Shown here: positions 17,644 through 25,676 of the stretch, one piece after another
How the letters are laid out: every line of letters starts with the position of its first letter
How positions within the stretch are numbered: the first letter of the stretch is position 1
Source of the DNA: Arthrobacter sp. SLBN-83
GTDB lineage: Bacteria > Actinomycetota > Actinomycetes > Actinomycetales > Micrococcaceae
Length of the DNA stretch: 64,000 nt
Direction of reading: 5' to 3'
Assembly: GCF_006715285.1 (NCBI RefSeq)
Contig: NZ_VFMX01000001.1
Span: forward strand, 1,054,001-1,118,000
Made by a program: the position numbers and the translations under genes
The notes under the pieces: model-generated
Databases searched by the model: none
What the model was told of the DNA's origin: nothing
What the model saw: the letters and a program-made list of their open reading frames with translations, nothing else

Positions 17644-18120
17644 ATGGAGAGCACGCAGGCGGCCGTCCCGCGCACCCGCGGGAGCGCCCTTACCTGCCTG
17701 GCAGGTCCCCTGGCCACCGCCCTGGGTCTGGCCGGGCATGTTGCCGGCGGAGGCGCGTCACCCGCCGTCGTCATCGTCGTTGCGCTGGCGGCCCTGCTGG
17801 GCCTGGGCGCGGTGCTCCTCGAACGTCTGGCGCCCCCGCAGCTGCCGGGCTGGGCTGTCCTGGCGGCATCCGCCGTCGCCCAGCAACTGCTGCACCTTGC
17901 CTTCTCAGCTTTCTCAACCGCCAGCGCCGTCCCTTTGCCGGGCCACGACCACGGCGCCGGGAGCGCTCCGGGCGTGCCGTCGTCGTCGGCCGCTGCTCCG
18001 GCAGTGCACTCACTCCACCTGATGCTGTACCTGCACGCGGGGGCTGCGCTGGGAGCCGCTGCCGTTGTTGCCCAGTGGAGCAAGGTCTCCGCGTGGGTCC
18101 GGGCACGCATCAGGACGTAA
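17644..18120 (+). CDS. Putative membrane protein, unknown function
   Basis: This 158-residue protein has about four hydrophobic segments (LTCLAGPLATALGLAGHV, AVVIVVALAALLGLGAVLL, WAVLAASAVAQQLLHLAF, LYLHAGAALGAAAVVAQW). A His- and Gly-containing loop (PLPGHDHGAGSAPG) sits between the third and fourth. No family was recognised. GGCAGGCGG precedes the ATG. Its last 11 bases overlap the end of the convergent anti-sigma factor gene. Confidence 0.65.
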   Translation: MESTQAAVPRTRGSALTCLAGPLATALGLAGHVAGGGASPAVVIVVALAALLGLGAVLLERLAPPQLPGWAVLAASAVAQQLLHLAFSAFSTASAVPLPGHDHGAGSAPGVPSSSAAAPAVHSLHLMLYLHAGAALGAAAVVAQWSKVSAWVRARIRT

Positions 18121-18919
18121 GGGTGCCCCTGGCGATGCTCACGGTGGAGTGGGCCGGGTTCCCGTCCATGGGCTCGTCCGACACATCCACCACCGGGTAC
18201 TGCGACAAGTCAAGGCCGGCGGGCACCTGGAACGTTCCCGACGTGGAGTTCATGACGCCAAGGCTGACCAGCTTGGAGAGGTCCGGGGCGATCAGCCACA
18301 CCTCCTGGTAGCCCTTGGCTTCATCCTTGTCCAGGCTGACCTCCAGGCTGCGTGAACCGTCGGCAGCGGACACCACCTTGGCTGATCCGGCGGCGGAATG
18401 CTGGGCCAACGGGGTCAGTTGGGCCTCGGCAAGTTCCCGGGGCTGGGGCGGGCGGTTCACGGCCCAGACCGCACCCGCAACCACCAGGACAGCAGCAGCG
18501 GCCGTCGCCAGCCACGCACCGGGGCGCTGCCACCAGGCGCCCTTCATTCGGGCACCTTCTGGCCGGGCACCTTCTGGCCGGGCAGGCATGGGAACAACGT
18601 TCGACGGCGCCGCGTCCCCGGGTGCCGCCGTGGCGGCAGGCGTTGCCCCGCCTTCCTTGGGTGGTCCCGCAGCCAGCGGGTCCTCCCGGACAGACTCCCC
18701 CAATCCAAGTTCCTGGTGGATTCCCGCCCAGACCTGGGGCCCGGGGACGGACAGGCGGCTGGTATCCGGCGTCGTCTTCACTGCCTCCACCGTGCGGCGC
18801 AGGGCGGCGTAGTCGGCGGCGCACTGGGGGCAGGCCAGGAGGTGTTCGCGGCCTGCCGGGTCCTCCCAGTCGTCGTACAGCGCCAGGAGGCTCAACTGGT
18901 CCGGATCAAGATGCGGCAT
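18110..18919 (-). CDS. rskA: Anti-sigma-K factor, RskA family
   Basis: This 269-residue single-span membrane anti-sigma factor has an N-terminal zinc-associated motif HxxxCxxC (H26, C30, C33 in HLLACPQC), a Pro/Ala-rich cytosolic linker, a transmembrane helix at about 136-153 and an extracytoplasmic RskA domain (SLEVSLDKDEAKGYQEVWLI, in part). It should bind and inhibit the sigma factor encoded just upstream. The linker includes a duplicated ARPEG unit from a 15-bp tandem repeat around 18545-18580. The gene overlaps the sigma factor gene by 14 bases. Confidence 0.9.
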   Translation of the reverse strand: MPHLDPDQLSLLALYDDWEDPAGREHLLACPQCAADYAALRRTVEAVKTTPDTSRLSVPGPQVWAGIHQELGLGESVREDPLAAGPPKEGGATPAATAAPGDAAPSNVVPMPARPEGARPEGARMKGAWWQRPGAWLATAAAAVLVVAGAVWAVNRPPQPRELAEAQLTPLAQHSAAGSAKVVSAADGSRSLEVSLDKDEAKGYQEVWLIAPDLSKLVSLGVMNSTSGTFQVPAGLDLSQYPVVDVSDEPMDGNPAHSTVSIARGTLTS

Positions 18920-19553
18920 GGTCTACCTCCAATCTGCTTCTCAGGTGCGTCAGGCTGCGCCGGATGTGGCTCTTGACGGTACCAAGGGGCAGGTCCAGTT
19001 TCCGCGAGATCTGTTCGTGCGTCAGGTCCTCATAGAAGGCAAGCTTCATGATGGAACCCTGGGGCTCGCCGAGCCTGTCCAGTTCGCCGTCCAGGAGCAG
19101 CCGGTCCGCAAGGGTTTCCGCCGCCTCAGTTCCCGCCCCGGGATCCGCAGCGAGGCCGGCCCCGGCAGCAGCATGCGCCTTGCGTGCTTCGCGGGCCGAT
19201 GACTGCTGCGCATCGGTTATTGCGTTCCTTGTGATCCCCACGATCCATGCCGGAAGCCTCGCCACCTGCGGGTTGAAGGTGCTCCGCGACCGCCACACCC
19301 GGATGAAGACCTCCTGCGTCACATCGTCCGCTGCGGCCCGGTCGGCCAGCGACCGGAGGGCCAGGGTATGCACCAGGGGCGCGAACTCGCGATAGGCCGC
19401 TGCCAGCGCATGCTCATCGCCGGACAGGAAGGAGGCGGTCAGCCCGTCGTCCCATCCTTGGGCGGCGCGGCCGGGGAGCGTCACGGGCGCCTCCCTCCCG
19501 GCTTCGGCGACGAGATACATTGCGGGCCACCGCTTATCCAGGAAGTGGTTCAT
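18906..19553 (-). CDS. sigK: ECF sigma factor, SigK-like
   Basis: This protein of about 215 residues has region 2 (DRAAADDVTQEVFIRVWR) and region 4 (MKLAFYEDLTHEQISRKL, LPLGTVKSHIRRSL) of ECF sigma factors. The overlap with rskA and the RskA-type partner place it with SigK. An alternative ATG at 19520 would remove 11 residues; neither start has a strong ribosome binding site. Known SigK regulons include cell-envelope and exported antigens, which fits the sortase and DUF4397 genes directly upstream. Confidence 0.9.
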   Translation of the reverse strand: MNHFLDKRWPAMYLVAEAGREAPVTLPGRAAQGWDDGLTASFLSGDEHALAAAYREFAPLVHTLALRSLADRAAADDVTQEVFIRVWRSRSTFNPQVARLPAWIVGITRNAITDAQQSSAREARKAHAAAGAGLAADPGAGTEAAETLADRLLLDGELDRLGEPQGSIMKLAFYEDLTHEQISRKLDLPLGTVKSHIRRSLTHLRSRLEVDHAAS

Positions 19554-19565
19554 CCGGGGACTGGT

Positions 19566-20294
19566 TCATTCAGGGACTGCGGTGACAATGACATTGTCGC
19601 TGTAGTCCATCCGCGCGTCCAGCCATCTGCCGCCGCAGGTTACCAGCTTGAGTTCGTGCGGTCCTGAGCGGCGGAACACGGAGGCGCCGTCGAACCTGTC
19701 CTTGGCCATCAGCTCCACGCCCACAACCCGGTAGGTAACGGCCGGGGCACCTTCCCGCCCCACCCTGATAACGGTTCCCGCCGCGAGCGACTTCAGCGCC
19801 GAGAACGGCGCGCGGTCCGAGGTGGTGTCGATGTGTCCGGCGATGACGGCCGTACCTTCGGCAGCCCCCGCGGCCGCGCCGTACTTGTACCAGGCGGCAC
19901 GGTCGAACACGTCTGGAATTTCCATCGCACCCCCGGCTGACACTCCCCCGGGCACCACGGGCATGTCGATGGCCGTCCCGGCCACAGTAATCGAGGTGGG
20001 AGGCGGGGCGGCAGCGGCGGCCGGCAGGGTTGCCGGCCGGACCGGGATGGCCGCTGGCGGCGCAGCAGCAGGGGTGGAAGAGGCAGCGTCAACGGCAGCT
20101 GCGGGGGGCTCCGGGGTGCTGGGCGGAGCGGGCACAGCCGAAGCCACCACAGGAGCCGGCGACTGCCCGGAAGTGGTGGGGTCCCCGGCGCCGCAGCCGG
20201 AAAGAACCAGCGCAGCGGCGGCCAGCACTGCTGCCCCGGCACTAAAGGAATGCCGGCGGCGCTGGGCGCCTGCCCTCGTCGTACCTGTCTTCAC
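19566..20294 (-). CDS. Class F-like sortase, lipoprotein-type N-terminus
   Basis: GTG at 20294 is chosen because AGGAGG precedes it, giving 242 residues. The N-terminus has a lipobox-like LVLSGCGAG (Cys about 34), then a long Ala/Pro-rich linker of about 80 residues, then a sortase catalytic domain. The catalytic residues are visible: His in IAGHIDTTSDRAPF (about 154), Cys in LKLVTCGG (about 220) and Arg in LDARMDYSDN (about 228). Sortases attach surface proteins to the cell wall. The neighbouring DUF4397 protein is the natural candidate substrate but lacks a clear LPXTG. Confidence 0.88.
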   Translation of the reverse strand: MKTGTTRAGAQRRRHSFSAGAAVLAAAALVLSGCGAGDPTTSGQSPAPVVASAVPAPPSTPEPPAAAVDAASSTPAAAPPAAIPVRPATLPAAAAAPPPTSITVAGTAIDMPVVPGGVSAGGAMEIPDVFDRAAWYKYGAAAGAAEGTAVIAGHIDTTSDRAPFSALKSLAAGTVIRVGREGAPAVTYRVVGVELMAKDRFDGASVFRRSGPHELKLVTCGGRWLDARMDYSDNVIVTAVPE

Positions 20295-20343
20295 GCCTGC
20301 CGCCTCCTGGAAACGTCGTGCATCGAACAACTGGAAGGACCGG

Positions 20344-20383
20344 GGCAGGGGCCCGTCCGCGGGTGTGCGGCCGGGCCCCTGCC
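20344..20383 (-). terminator. Hairpin terminator after the DUF4397 gene
   Basis: An 11-bp perfect stem (GGCAGGGGCCC at 20344-20354 with 20373-20383) lies between the DUF4397 stop and the sortase start. Confidence 0.65.
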
Positions 20384-20407
20384 TTTTATGGTCCTGCGAA
20401 GGGAGCG

Positions 20408-21244
20408 TTAGAGCTGCGCGCGGCGGGCGCGGACCACGCGGCTTACGCCCACCGCCCCGGCCAGCAATGCCACGGCTGCCAGGCCGAATCCGGCGGTGGT
20501 GGCAGCGGAGCCCACCCCGGCGGAATCAGCGGAACCATTAAGGGCACCTGGCACGGAGGCCGGGGCCGAGTGCAGGCCGTCGATGGTCTGCACAGCGAGC
20601 TTCAGGTTCTGGTCCGCCAGGCTGCCCCAGGCGTAGACGATGGTGTGCGTCCCTTCCGCCACAGCTACGTCCGCCGGGCCGATCACCGGGGTGGTGGTGC
20701 CGGCGGCGGCAACTGCAGCCGGGACTGTGCCGGGATCGAGGGTCAGGGTTTGCTCGTTCGGGTTGGCCAGGTTGGTGACGACGGCGGTGCCGCCCGCCAG
20801 GACATCGACGGCGGGTGCAGCGGCGGCGTGCCGGACGGTCAGTTTGCCCTTGCCGGCCGGGATCTGGGACACGTCATTGGTGAAGAGGCTGGCGGTGGGC
20901 TTGCCGTCCGCGCCCAGGTGGGCAGCAGCGGTGTAGTTTCCGTTGGCGGCCAGGTTGACGCTGACCGGGCCAATGGCCGGTGCGGACGCGTCGGCGGCGT
21001 CGGCTGCCGTGATGGCGATGTCGTAGGTGCCGGCCGGAAGCGCCAGTGGCCCGGCAAGGGCTCCCGGGGCGAAATCATCGAGCGTGCGTTCGCCGTTGAC
21101 CCAGACGTCCACGGTCAGTCCGGGGACCCCGTGCAGGACGGAAAGCTGGGCATCCCCGTCGGCTGCGCTGGCGGGACCCGCCAGAGCGATTGCCGCTGCA
21201 ATGGCTGCTGCACCGGCACCTGCGGTGAAGATTGTGTTGCGCAT
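20408..21244 (-). CDS. DUF4397 surface protein with signal peptide and C-terminal anchor
   Basis: This 278-residue exported protein starts with a signal peptide ending at ALAGPASA-ADG. Two DUF4397-type beta domains follow (VLHGVPGLTVDVWVNGE and LTVRHAAAAPAVDVLAGG mark their starts). The C-terminus has a hydrophobic helix and a basic tail (VVRARRAQL), as in cell-wall-sorted or membrane-anchored proteins, but no LPXTG pentapeptide is seen before it. ATG at 21244 is preferred because AAGGAG lies 6 bases before it. The sortase and SigK genes are adjacent. Confidence 0.85.
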   Translation of the reverse strand: MRNTIFTAGAGAAAIAAAIALAGPASAADGDAQLSVLHGVPGLTVDVWVNGERTLDDFAPGALAGPLALPAGTYDIAITAADAADASAPAIGPVSVNLAANGNYTAAAHLGADGKPTASLFTNDVSQIPAGKGKLTVRHAAAAPAVDVLAGGTAVVTNLANPNEQTLTLDPGTVPAAVAAAGTTTPVIGPADVAVAEGTHTIVYAWGSLADQNLKLAVQTIDGLHSAPASVPGALNGSADSAGVGSAATTAGFGLAAVALLAGAVGVSRVVRARRAQL

Positions 21245-21357
21245 GTCCATCTCCTTGAACGGCCCGGCTCCCGGGCATTTTGTGCTGACACCCCTACTAC
21301 CGGCGGAGCCCCGGATTTGGATGCAGATTCATGGAGATTTTTTTGGCGGCTTGGCTC

Positions 21358-22377
21358 CTAGGCGGATTCCGGCGGAGCGGTGCTGGCGCGGAGGACCAGT
21401 TCCGGCGGGACCACGGTGGAGCTGACCGGGGCGCCGGACTCGATTTCCTCGAGCATGATGTCCATGCAGCGGCGGCCCAGCTCCTCGAAGTCTTGGCGGA
21501 CGGTGGTCAGCGGGGGCGTGAAGTACCCTGCCTCCGGCTGGTCGTCGAAGCCCACCACGGAGACGTCGTCGGGCACTTTGACCCCAGCCTCGGTGAAGGC
21601 GCGCAGCAGGCCCAGTGCCATCTGGTCGTTGCCCACAAAAATGGCCGTCGCTGCGCGTCCGGACGCCAGCTCGCGGCCAATCGAGTAGCCGCTGCCGGCA
21701 CTCCAGTCGCCTTCCACCAGCAGGGACTCATCCAGCCCCGCGTCCCGGAGCGCGGCGCGCCAGCCCTCCGCGCGCTCGGCGCCGTCGGTCCAGTCCGGCG
21801 GGCCCGCGATGTGCCCGATCTGCCGGTGGCCTTCCTTGATGAGATGTTCGACGGCGAGCCTGGCGCCCGCGCGCTGGTCCACCATCGCGCCGCTCACCGA
21901 AGCACTGCCGGCCGAGCCCACAGCCACCACGGGCACCGGGAGGTTCATCTGTTCCAGCACGGCCAGGGTTTGCGAGTGCGGCACCAACACGGCGATGCCG
22001 TCCACGGCCTGGTCCATGAAGTGGCCGACAGCATCGGAGATGGCGTCCTTGCTGACTTCCCGAAGGGCGGCGATGCTGACAAAGTAGCCAGCGTTCCGGG
22101 CGGCATTTTCAACGCCCACCAGGGTGTTGGCCGGGCCGTACTGCGAGAGCTCGCTGGCCAGTACGCCGATGGTCTGCGAGCGCCGCGTGACAAGGCTCCG
22201 GGCAGCGGTATTGCGCCGGTACCCCAGTTCCGCGATGGCCGCTTCCACTTTTTCCCGGGTCGCCTTGCTGACGTTGGGGTGGTTGTTCACCACGCGGGAC
22301 ACGGTCTGGTGGGAGACCCCGGCGATTTTGGCCACGTCTTCCAGGCGCGGCATCCGGCCCTTGCTGATTTTTGCCAT
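21358..22377 (-). CDS. LacI family transcriptional regulator
   Basis: This 339-residue LacI-type repressor has its helix-turn-helix at residues 10-33 (LEDVAKIAGVSHQTVSRVV), a hinge (NTAARSLVTRRSQTIGVLA) and a sugar-binding domain (GNDQMALGLLRAF, VVGFDDQPEAGYF). No sugar transport or hydrolase gene lies beside it, so the regulon is elsewhere or lost. It is divergent from the YCII gene 149 bases away. The domain composition resembles beta-galactoside or arabinoside regulators, but the effector cannot be read from the sequence. Confidence 0.88.
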   Translation of the reverse strand: MAKISKGRMPRLEDVAKIAGVSHQTVSRVVNNHPNVSKATREKVEAAIAELGYRRNTAARSLVTRRSQTIGVLASELSQYGPANTLVGVENAARNAGYFVSIAALREVSKDAISDAVGHFMDQAVDGIAVLVPHSQTLAVLEQMNLPVPVVAVGSAGSASVSGAMVDQRAGARLAVEHLIKEGHRQIGHIAGPPDWTDGAERAEGWRAALRDAGLDESLLVEGDWSAGSGYSIGRELASGRAATAIFVGNDQMALGLLRAFTEAGVKVPDDVSVVGFDDQPEAGYFTPPLTTVRQDFEELGRRCMDIMLEEIESGAPVSSTVVPPELVLRASTAPPESA

Positions 22378-22526
22378 GTGCCTATTGTGCCTGCTGCGGC
22401 CCCTGCGGCTGCCTGTGTTGCGCGATGCAAATCATGGCCCTGCTGATGGTGGATGAATGCTTGCGCTGTCCCGTCGGGATGGGAAGGATGAAGGCCATCC
22501 GCGTCTGCAACGAAGGAGCCGGCCCA

Positions 22527-22868
22527 ATGACCAAGTACCTGATCTCGTTTCCCAGCGGCGTGATGGACATCCCCGACGGCGGCCTGCAGGAGGTTGCCGA
22601 CGCCGCCCATGCGGTGGTGCAGGAGGCAAAGGACACCGGCGTCTGGGTGTTCGGCGGCGGCATCGACGAGAGCGTCCGGCCGGTTATGGTCGACGGCGGC
22701 GGAACCGTCACGGAAGGCACCTACCCGCAGACGGCGCAGCTGGAAGGGGGCTACACAGTGCTGGAGCTGCCCAGCTATGACGCTGCGCTGCACTGGGCCG
22801 CGAAGATCGCCGCCGCCTGCCGCTGCGCCCAGGAAGTGCGGGCGTTCCAGTACGACCCCGCCAGCTGA
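22527..22868 (+). CDS. YCII-related (DGPF) domain protein
   Basis: This 113-residue protein has the ferredoxin-like YCII fold: MTKYLISFPSGVM, a central VWVFGGGIDESVRPV and GGYTVLELPSYDAALHWAAKI. The biochemical role of such small proteins is mostly unknown; related ones are fused to sigma factors or act in polyketide-like chemistry. AAGGAG lies 8 bases before the ATG at 22527, and longer readings lack support. Confidence 0.8.
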   Translation: MTKYLISFPSGVMDIPDGGLQEVADAAHAVVQEAKDTGVWVFGGGIDESVRPVMVDGGGTVTEGTYPQTAQLEGGYTVLELPSYDAALHWAAKIAAACRCAQEVRAFQYDPAS

Positions 22869-22902
22869 ACGCTGAACCCGGCCGCCTGGACCTGGAGTAA
22901 TA

Positions 22903-23502
22903 GTGGAACTGCAGTATCCGTTCACGGGTGCCTGGCTGGTGCAGAACTCCCCCGCGGACCGGGTCCCCAGCCATGGGACGCGGCTTTTGGGCACGAGCTA
23001 CGCCATCGACTTCACGCCGGTGGACCGGAACGGGCGTTCTGCGCGGTTCACCCTGGCGTCGCTGGTCCGGCCGGAGCCGCCGGAGCACTTCGCCGGTTTC
23101 GGCAGGGCAGTCCAGGCGCCGGTGTCCGGTCTGGTGTGCGCCGCCCACGATGGCGAGACTGACCATGCCGCCTTCCGCGGCCTCCCTTCAATCGGCTATG
23201 CCGCCACCCAGGCCAGGCGTGTCCGGGAAGGGTGGCTGGGCCTGGCCGGCAACCACGTGATGATCGAGAGCGCGGGCTTGTTCGTCTCGCTGTGCCATCT
23301 CAAGCGGGGAAGCGTCCGGGTCCGGCCGGGGCAATGGGTTGAGTGCGGCGAAGTGCTGGGAGCGTGCGGCAACTCCGGCAACAGCACCGAACCGCACCTG
23401 CACGTGCAGGCCATGGACGGCCCCGATCCGGAACAGGCTTCCGCGGTTCCCATCACGTTTCCCGGCGGGCTGCCCAGGAACGGGACCGTACTGGCACTTT
23501 AA
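22903..23502 (+). CDS. M23-type peptidase-like protein
   Basis: This 199-residue protein resembles the LytM/M23 metallopeptidase domain. The C-terminal HxH zinc motif is present as PHLHVQA, with the upstream catalytic-type His in SLCHLKRGSV and the GNHVMIE and CGNSGNSTE segments. The usual first box HxxxD reads SYAID here, so the normal first zinc-ligand His is absent at that place; a nearby SHGT could substitute. No signal peptide is seen. The start is GTG. It is probably cotranscribed with the YCII gene 34 bases upstream. Confidence 0.8.
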   Translation: MELQYPFTGAWLVQNSPADRVPSHGTRLLGTSYAIDFTPVDRNGRSARFTLASLVRPEPPEHFAGFGRAVQAPVSGLVCAAHDGETDHAAFRGLPSIGYAATQARRVREGWLGLAGNHVMIESAGLFVSLCHLKRGSVRVRPGQWVECGEVLGACGNSGNSTEPHLHVQAMDGPDPEQASAVPITFPGGLPRNGTVLAL

Positions 23503-23565
23503 GGGCCGCCTGTGCAAAGGCTGTCCGCCCAAGGAGCCGTCTTCTTGACCCTGCCTCCCTGAAGC

Positions 23566-23609
23566 GGAAAGACCCCCACGTCCTTGACACGATCCGTGAG
23601 GGTCTTTCC
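23566..23609 (+). terminator. Hairpin terminator after the M23 gene
   Basis: GGAAAGACCC (23566-23575 region) pairs with GGGTCTTTCC (23600-23609), with CCACG/CGTG inside and TTTAG following. A second smaller hairpin (AAAAGTAG/CTACTTTT, 23655-23681) lies further on. Confidence 0.7.
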
Positions 23610-23786
23610 TTTAGCTGCTCCGCACATTGGGGGGACGTGCGTTCCTGCTTCCCTAAAAGTAGTAGGGCAAATGCTACTTTTCCAGTCGACACCCCGGCGG
23701 GATGGGGCACTGCACAGGGGGTTTGATTGGTTCAAGGTCCTAAGACACCGGCAGGCCAGCGGCTGCATGCCGCTGACCTGCGTAAA

Positions 23787-23862
23787 TGGTGGGCCCTGTG
23801 GGGCTCGAACCCACGACCCACGGATTAAAAGTCCGATGCTCTACCAACTGAGCTAAAGGCCC
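23787..23862 (-). tRNA. tRNA-Lys (TTT anticodon)
   Basis: Read on the minus strand, a 76-base cloverleaf starts GGGCCTTTAGCTCAGTTGG and ends GGGCCCACCA with an encoded CCA. The anticodon loop is CTTTTAA, giving the lysine anticodon TTT. The T-arm GGGTTCGAGCCC is canonical. The 7-bp acceptor stem pairs with one G-T wobble. Confidence 0.97.
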
Positions 23863-24072
23863 CTGCCAGCCAGCCAAACACGTTGTGTCCGCCCGTCCGG
23901 CCCAATCCATTTCTGGACGTTAATACTCTAACCCATGGTTCCGGCGTCTTTCGCACCTGTTCCGGGAGCCGCCGTCGTGCGCCTGAAGCGACTGGTGAAG
24001 GCCCTTTTGCCCGGAACGGGACGATCGCAAACGTGCTCGATTTCCACTGCGGCACAGGAGTAGCGTGGGGGC

Positions 24073-24732
24073 ATGAGCGAGCAAGCAGGGACCAGTCCGT
24101 ACGGCGGCAGCAACCGGCACCACAAGCCCAAGCCTTTCGCACCGATGGACTTCGAGCCCTTCGCCGGCGGCGCTGATCCCGCACGCGTATCCGAGGCCGC
24201 CCACCTCGCCGCCCAGGCCCTGGTCCGCCACGGCCGCGACAGCGACGACCCCCAAATCACCGAACGCCTGGTGCGGCTCGCCGACGAACAGGGCCTGGAC
24301 GCCATTGCCGAAATGTGGGCCGAAAGCCCCGCGCGTTCCCTTCCCGGCGCGCTCTGGCGCCTCTACGCCCTCCGCGCCGCCACCGTCCAGGACCCGGAGC
24401 GCATCTCCGTGTACTTCCGTGCCGGCAGGGACACCGCCCAGGTCTCCAATGTGGTGGCCGGGGCCGCCGAGCCGCCGGGCGCTGACGAAATGCGCACCAT
24501 GGCCGATGCCATCCTCTCCGGCGCATTCGACGGCGATTTCGACGTGGCGCTGGAACGTTCCGCCGCCTTCTGCCGCGTGGTGGCGCTCGGCCAGGCCACC
24601 CTCGCAGACGGTGCCGAGCATGCCAACGAGGCACATGCCAGCAAGCTGACGCGGAACTCGCACCAACTGGTGAAGACCGCCGAGGACCTGGAACACGCCG
24701 CCAACGCGTGGCGCCTGGGCGAGCTGGACTGA
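24073..24732 (+). CDS. Conserved actinobacterial protein, unknown function
   Basis: This 219-residue soluble, largely helical protein has an acidic, Ala-rich core (EAAHLAAQALVRHGRD, RLVRLADEQGLDAIAEMW, LPGALWRLYALR). The N-terminus is basic and His-rich (GSNRHHKPKPFAPMDFEPF). No catalytic motif is visible. Similar proteins are sometimes carried in databases under an RNA polymerase beta-subunit label, which nothing in this sequence supports. GGGGGC precedes the ATG. Confidence 0.75.
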   Translation: MSEQAGTSPYGGSNRHHKPKPFAPMDFEPFAGGADPARVSEAAHLAAQALVRHGRDSDDPQITERLVRLADEQGLDAIAEMWAESPARSLPGALWRLYALRAATVQDPERISVYFRAGRDTAQVSNVVAGAAEPPGADEMRTMADAILSGAFDGDFDVALERSAAFCRVVALGQATLADGAEHANEAHASKLTRNSHQLVKTAEDLEHAANAWRLGELD

Positions 24733-25057
24733 GTCCTCTTTTCCGGCGGCCTTTGCCCGAAACCCGGATTTTCCGGCAGGCACCGGGCCCCCGCTGTCAA
24801 GATTGACTTGGGCCGGGTGAAGTAGAAGACTGAAACCGGTGCCGAGCCGCGAAACCCCCGGGCTTCAACAATTAGCCGCCTAGAGCGGCCTACCGCCGAG
24901 AGGCGTATCCGGTTCGGCACCATTTTTCTGCCCTCATCCAGGTGGCCGATTCAGAGGGTGCTGCTACGGGCCGGTAGAGTAAGCGACAGTTGCCCGCCGG
25001 CGTCAAGTCACACCGCAGCAACCCCGCCTTGATAAGTCCCCGGAGACCGGTAAATAC
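24733..25057. other. 325-base intergenic region with a structured element
   Basis: No open frame of note lies here. It contains the long structured hairpin at 24838-24927 and, downstream of it, about 130 bases of leader before the DUF47 gene. Confidence 0.6.
24838..24927 (+). ncRNA. Candidate structured RNA or attenuator upstream of the DUF47-PiT operon
   Basis: A 12-bp closing stem (GGTGCCGAGCCG at 24838-24849 with CGGTTCGGCACC at 24910-24921, one G-T pair) encloses two smaller hairpins: GCCGC-CTAGA-GCGGC (24875-24889) and CGCC-GAGA-GGCG (24894-24905), the latter with a GNRA tetraloop. ATTTTT follows at once. This could be a riboswitch-like leader, an sRNA with its own terminator, or the terminator of the upstream gene. 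I could not match it to a known family. Confidence 0.45.
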
Positions 25058-25675
25058 GTGAAGCTGCGCCTTTTTCCCCAGGAGCCCGCAGGGCTGAAGC
25101 TGCTCTCGCAGATGGCACAACAGATCGTGCTGGCCAGTGCCACCCTGGCCGAGATCCTTGGCGTACCCGCGGACGAGCACGCCAAGCTCGTGGAGGACAT
25201 GCACAACATCGAGGCCAAGTCCGCCGAACTGCATTTCGCCCTGCTGACCCACATGCGCAGCAGCTTTGTGAATCCCCTCCCCCGCGAAGACATGTATGCG
25301 CTGTCCCGGTACCTAAACGAGGCCATGGAGAAGATGGATGCCGCCGCGGAGCTGGTGGCCCTGTACAAGCTGGACCGCCTGCCCAAGCGTGCCGCCGACC
25401 AGCTCGAGATCATCAGCCGGCAGGCCGAACTGACCGTGGACGCAATGCGCAGGCTCAATGACCTGGATGACCTCGAGGACTATTGGATCGAGATCCTCCG
25501 CCTCGCCAAACGGGCCGAGCGGACCCATCGCGTCTGGGTGGCGGACATGATCGCGGACATGAAGTGGGCCCAGTACTCCCGCAACCGGGACATCGCCAAC
25601 CAGTTGGTGGAGGTCACCAAGGACATGCGGCGGGTGGCCACCCAGGTAGGCAGCATCATCGTCAAGGAATCCTGA
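25058..25675 (+). CDS. DUF47 (PhoU-like) phosphate transport accessory protein
   Basis: This 205-residue all-helical protein of the DUF47/PhoU superfamily has the family segments LRLFPQEPAGLKLLSQMA, HNIEAKSAELHFALLTH, VNPLPREDMYALSRYLNE and NDLDDLEDYWIEILRLAK. Genes of this family are paired with PiT phosphate permeases and are thought to control their activity. It is followed immediately by the permease gene: one base separates this stop from the next GTG. Confidence 0.92.
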   Translation: MKLRLFPQEPAGLKLLSQMAQQIVLASATLAEILGVPADEHAKLVEDMHNIEAKSAELHFALLTHMRSSFVNPLPREDMYALSRYLNEAMEKMDAAAELVALYKLDRLPKRAADQLEIISRQAELTVDAMRRLNDLDDLEDYWIEILRLAKRAERTHRVWVADMIADMKWAQYSRNRDIANQLVEVTKDMRRVATQVGSIIVKES

Positions 25676-25676
25676 G

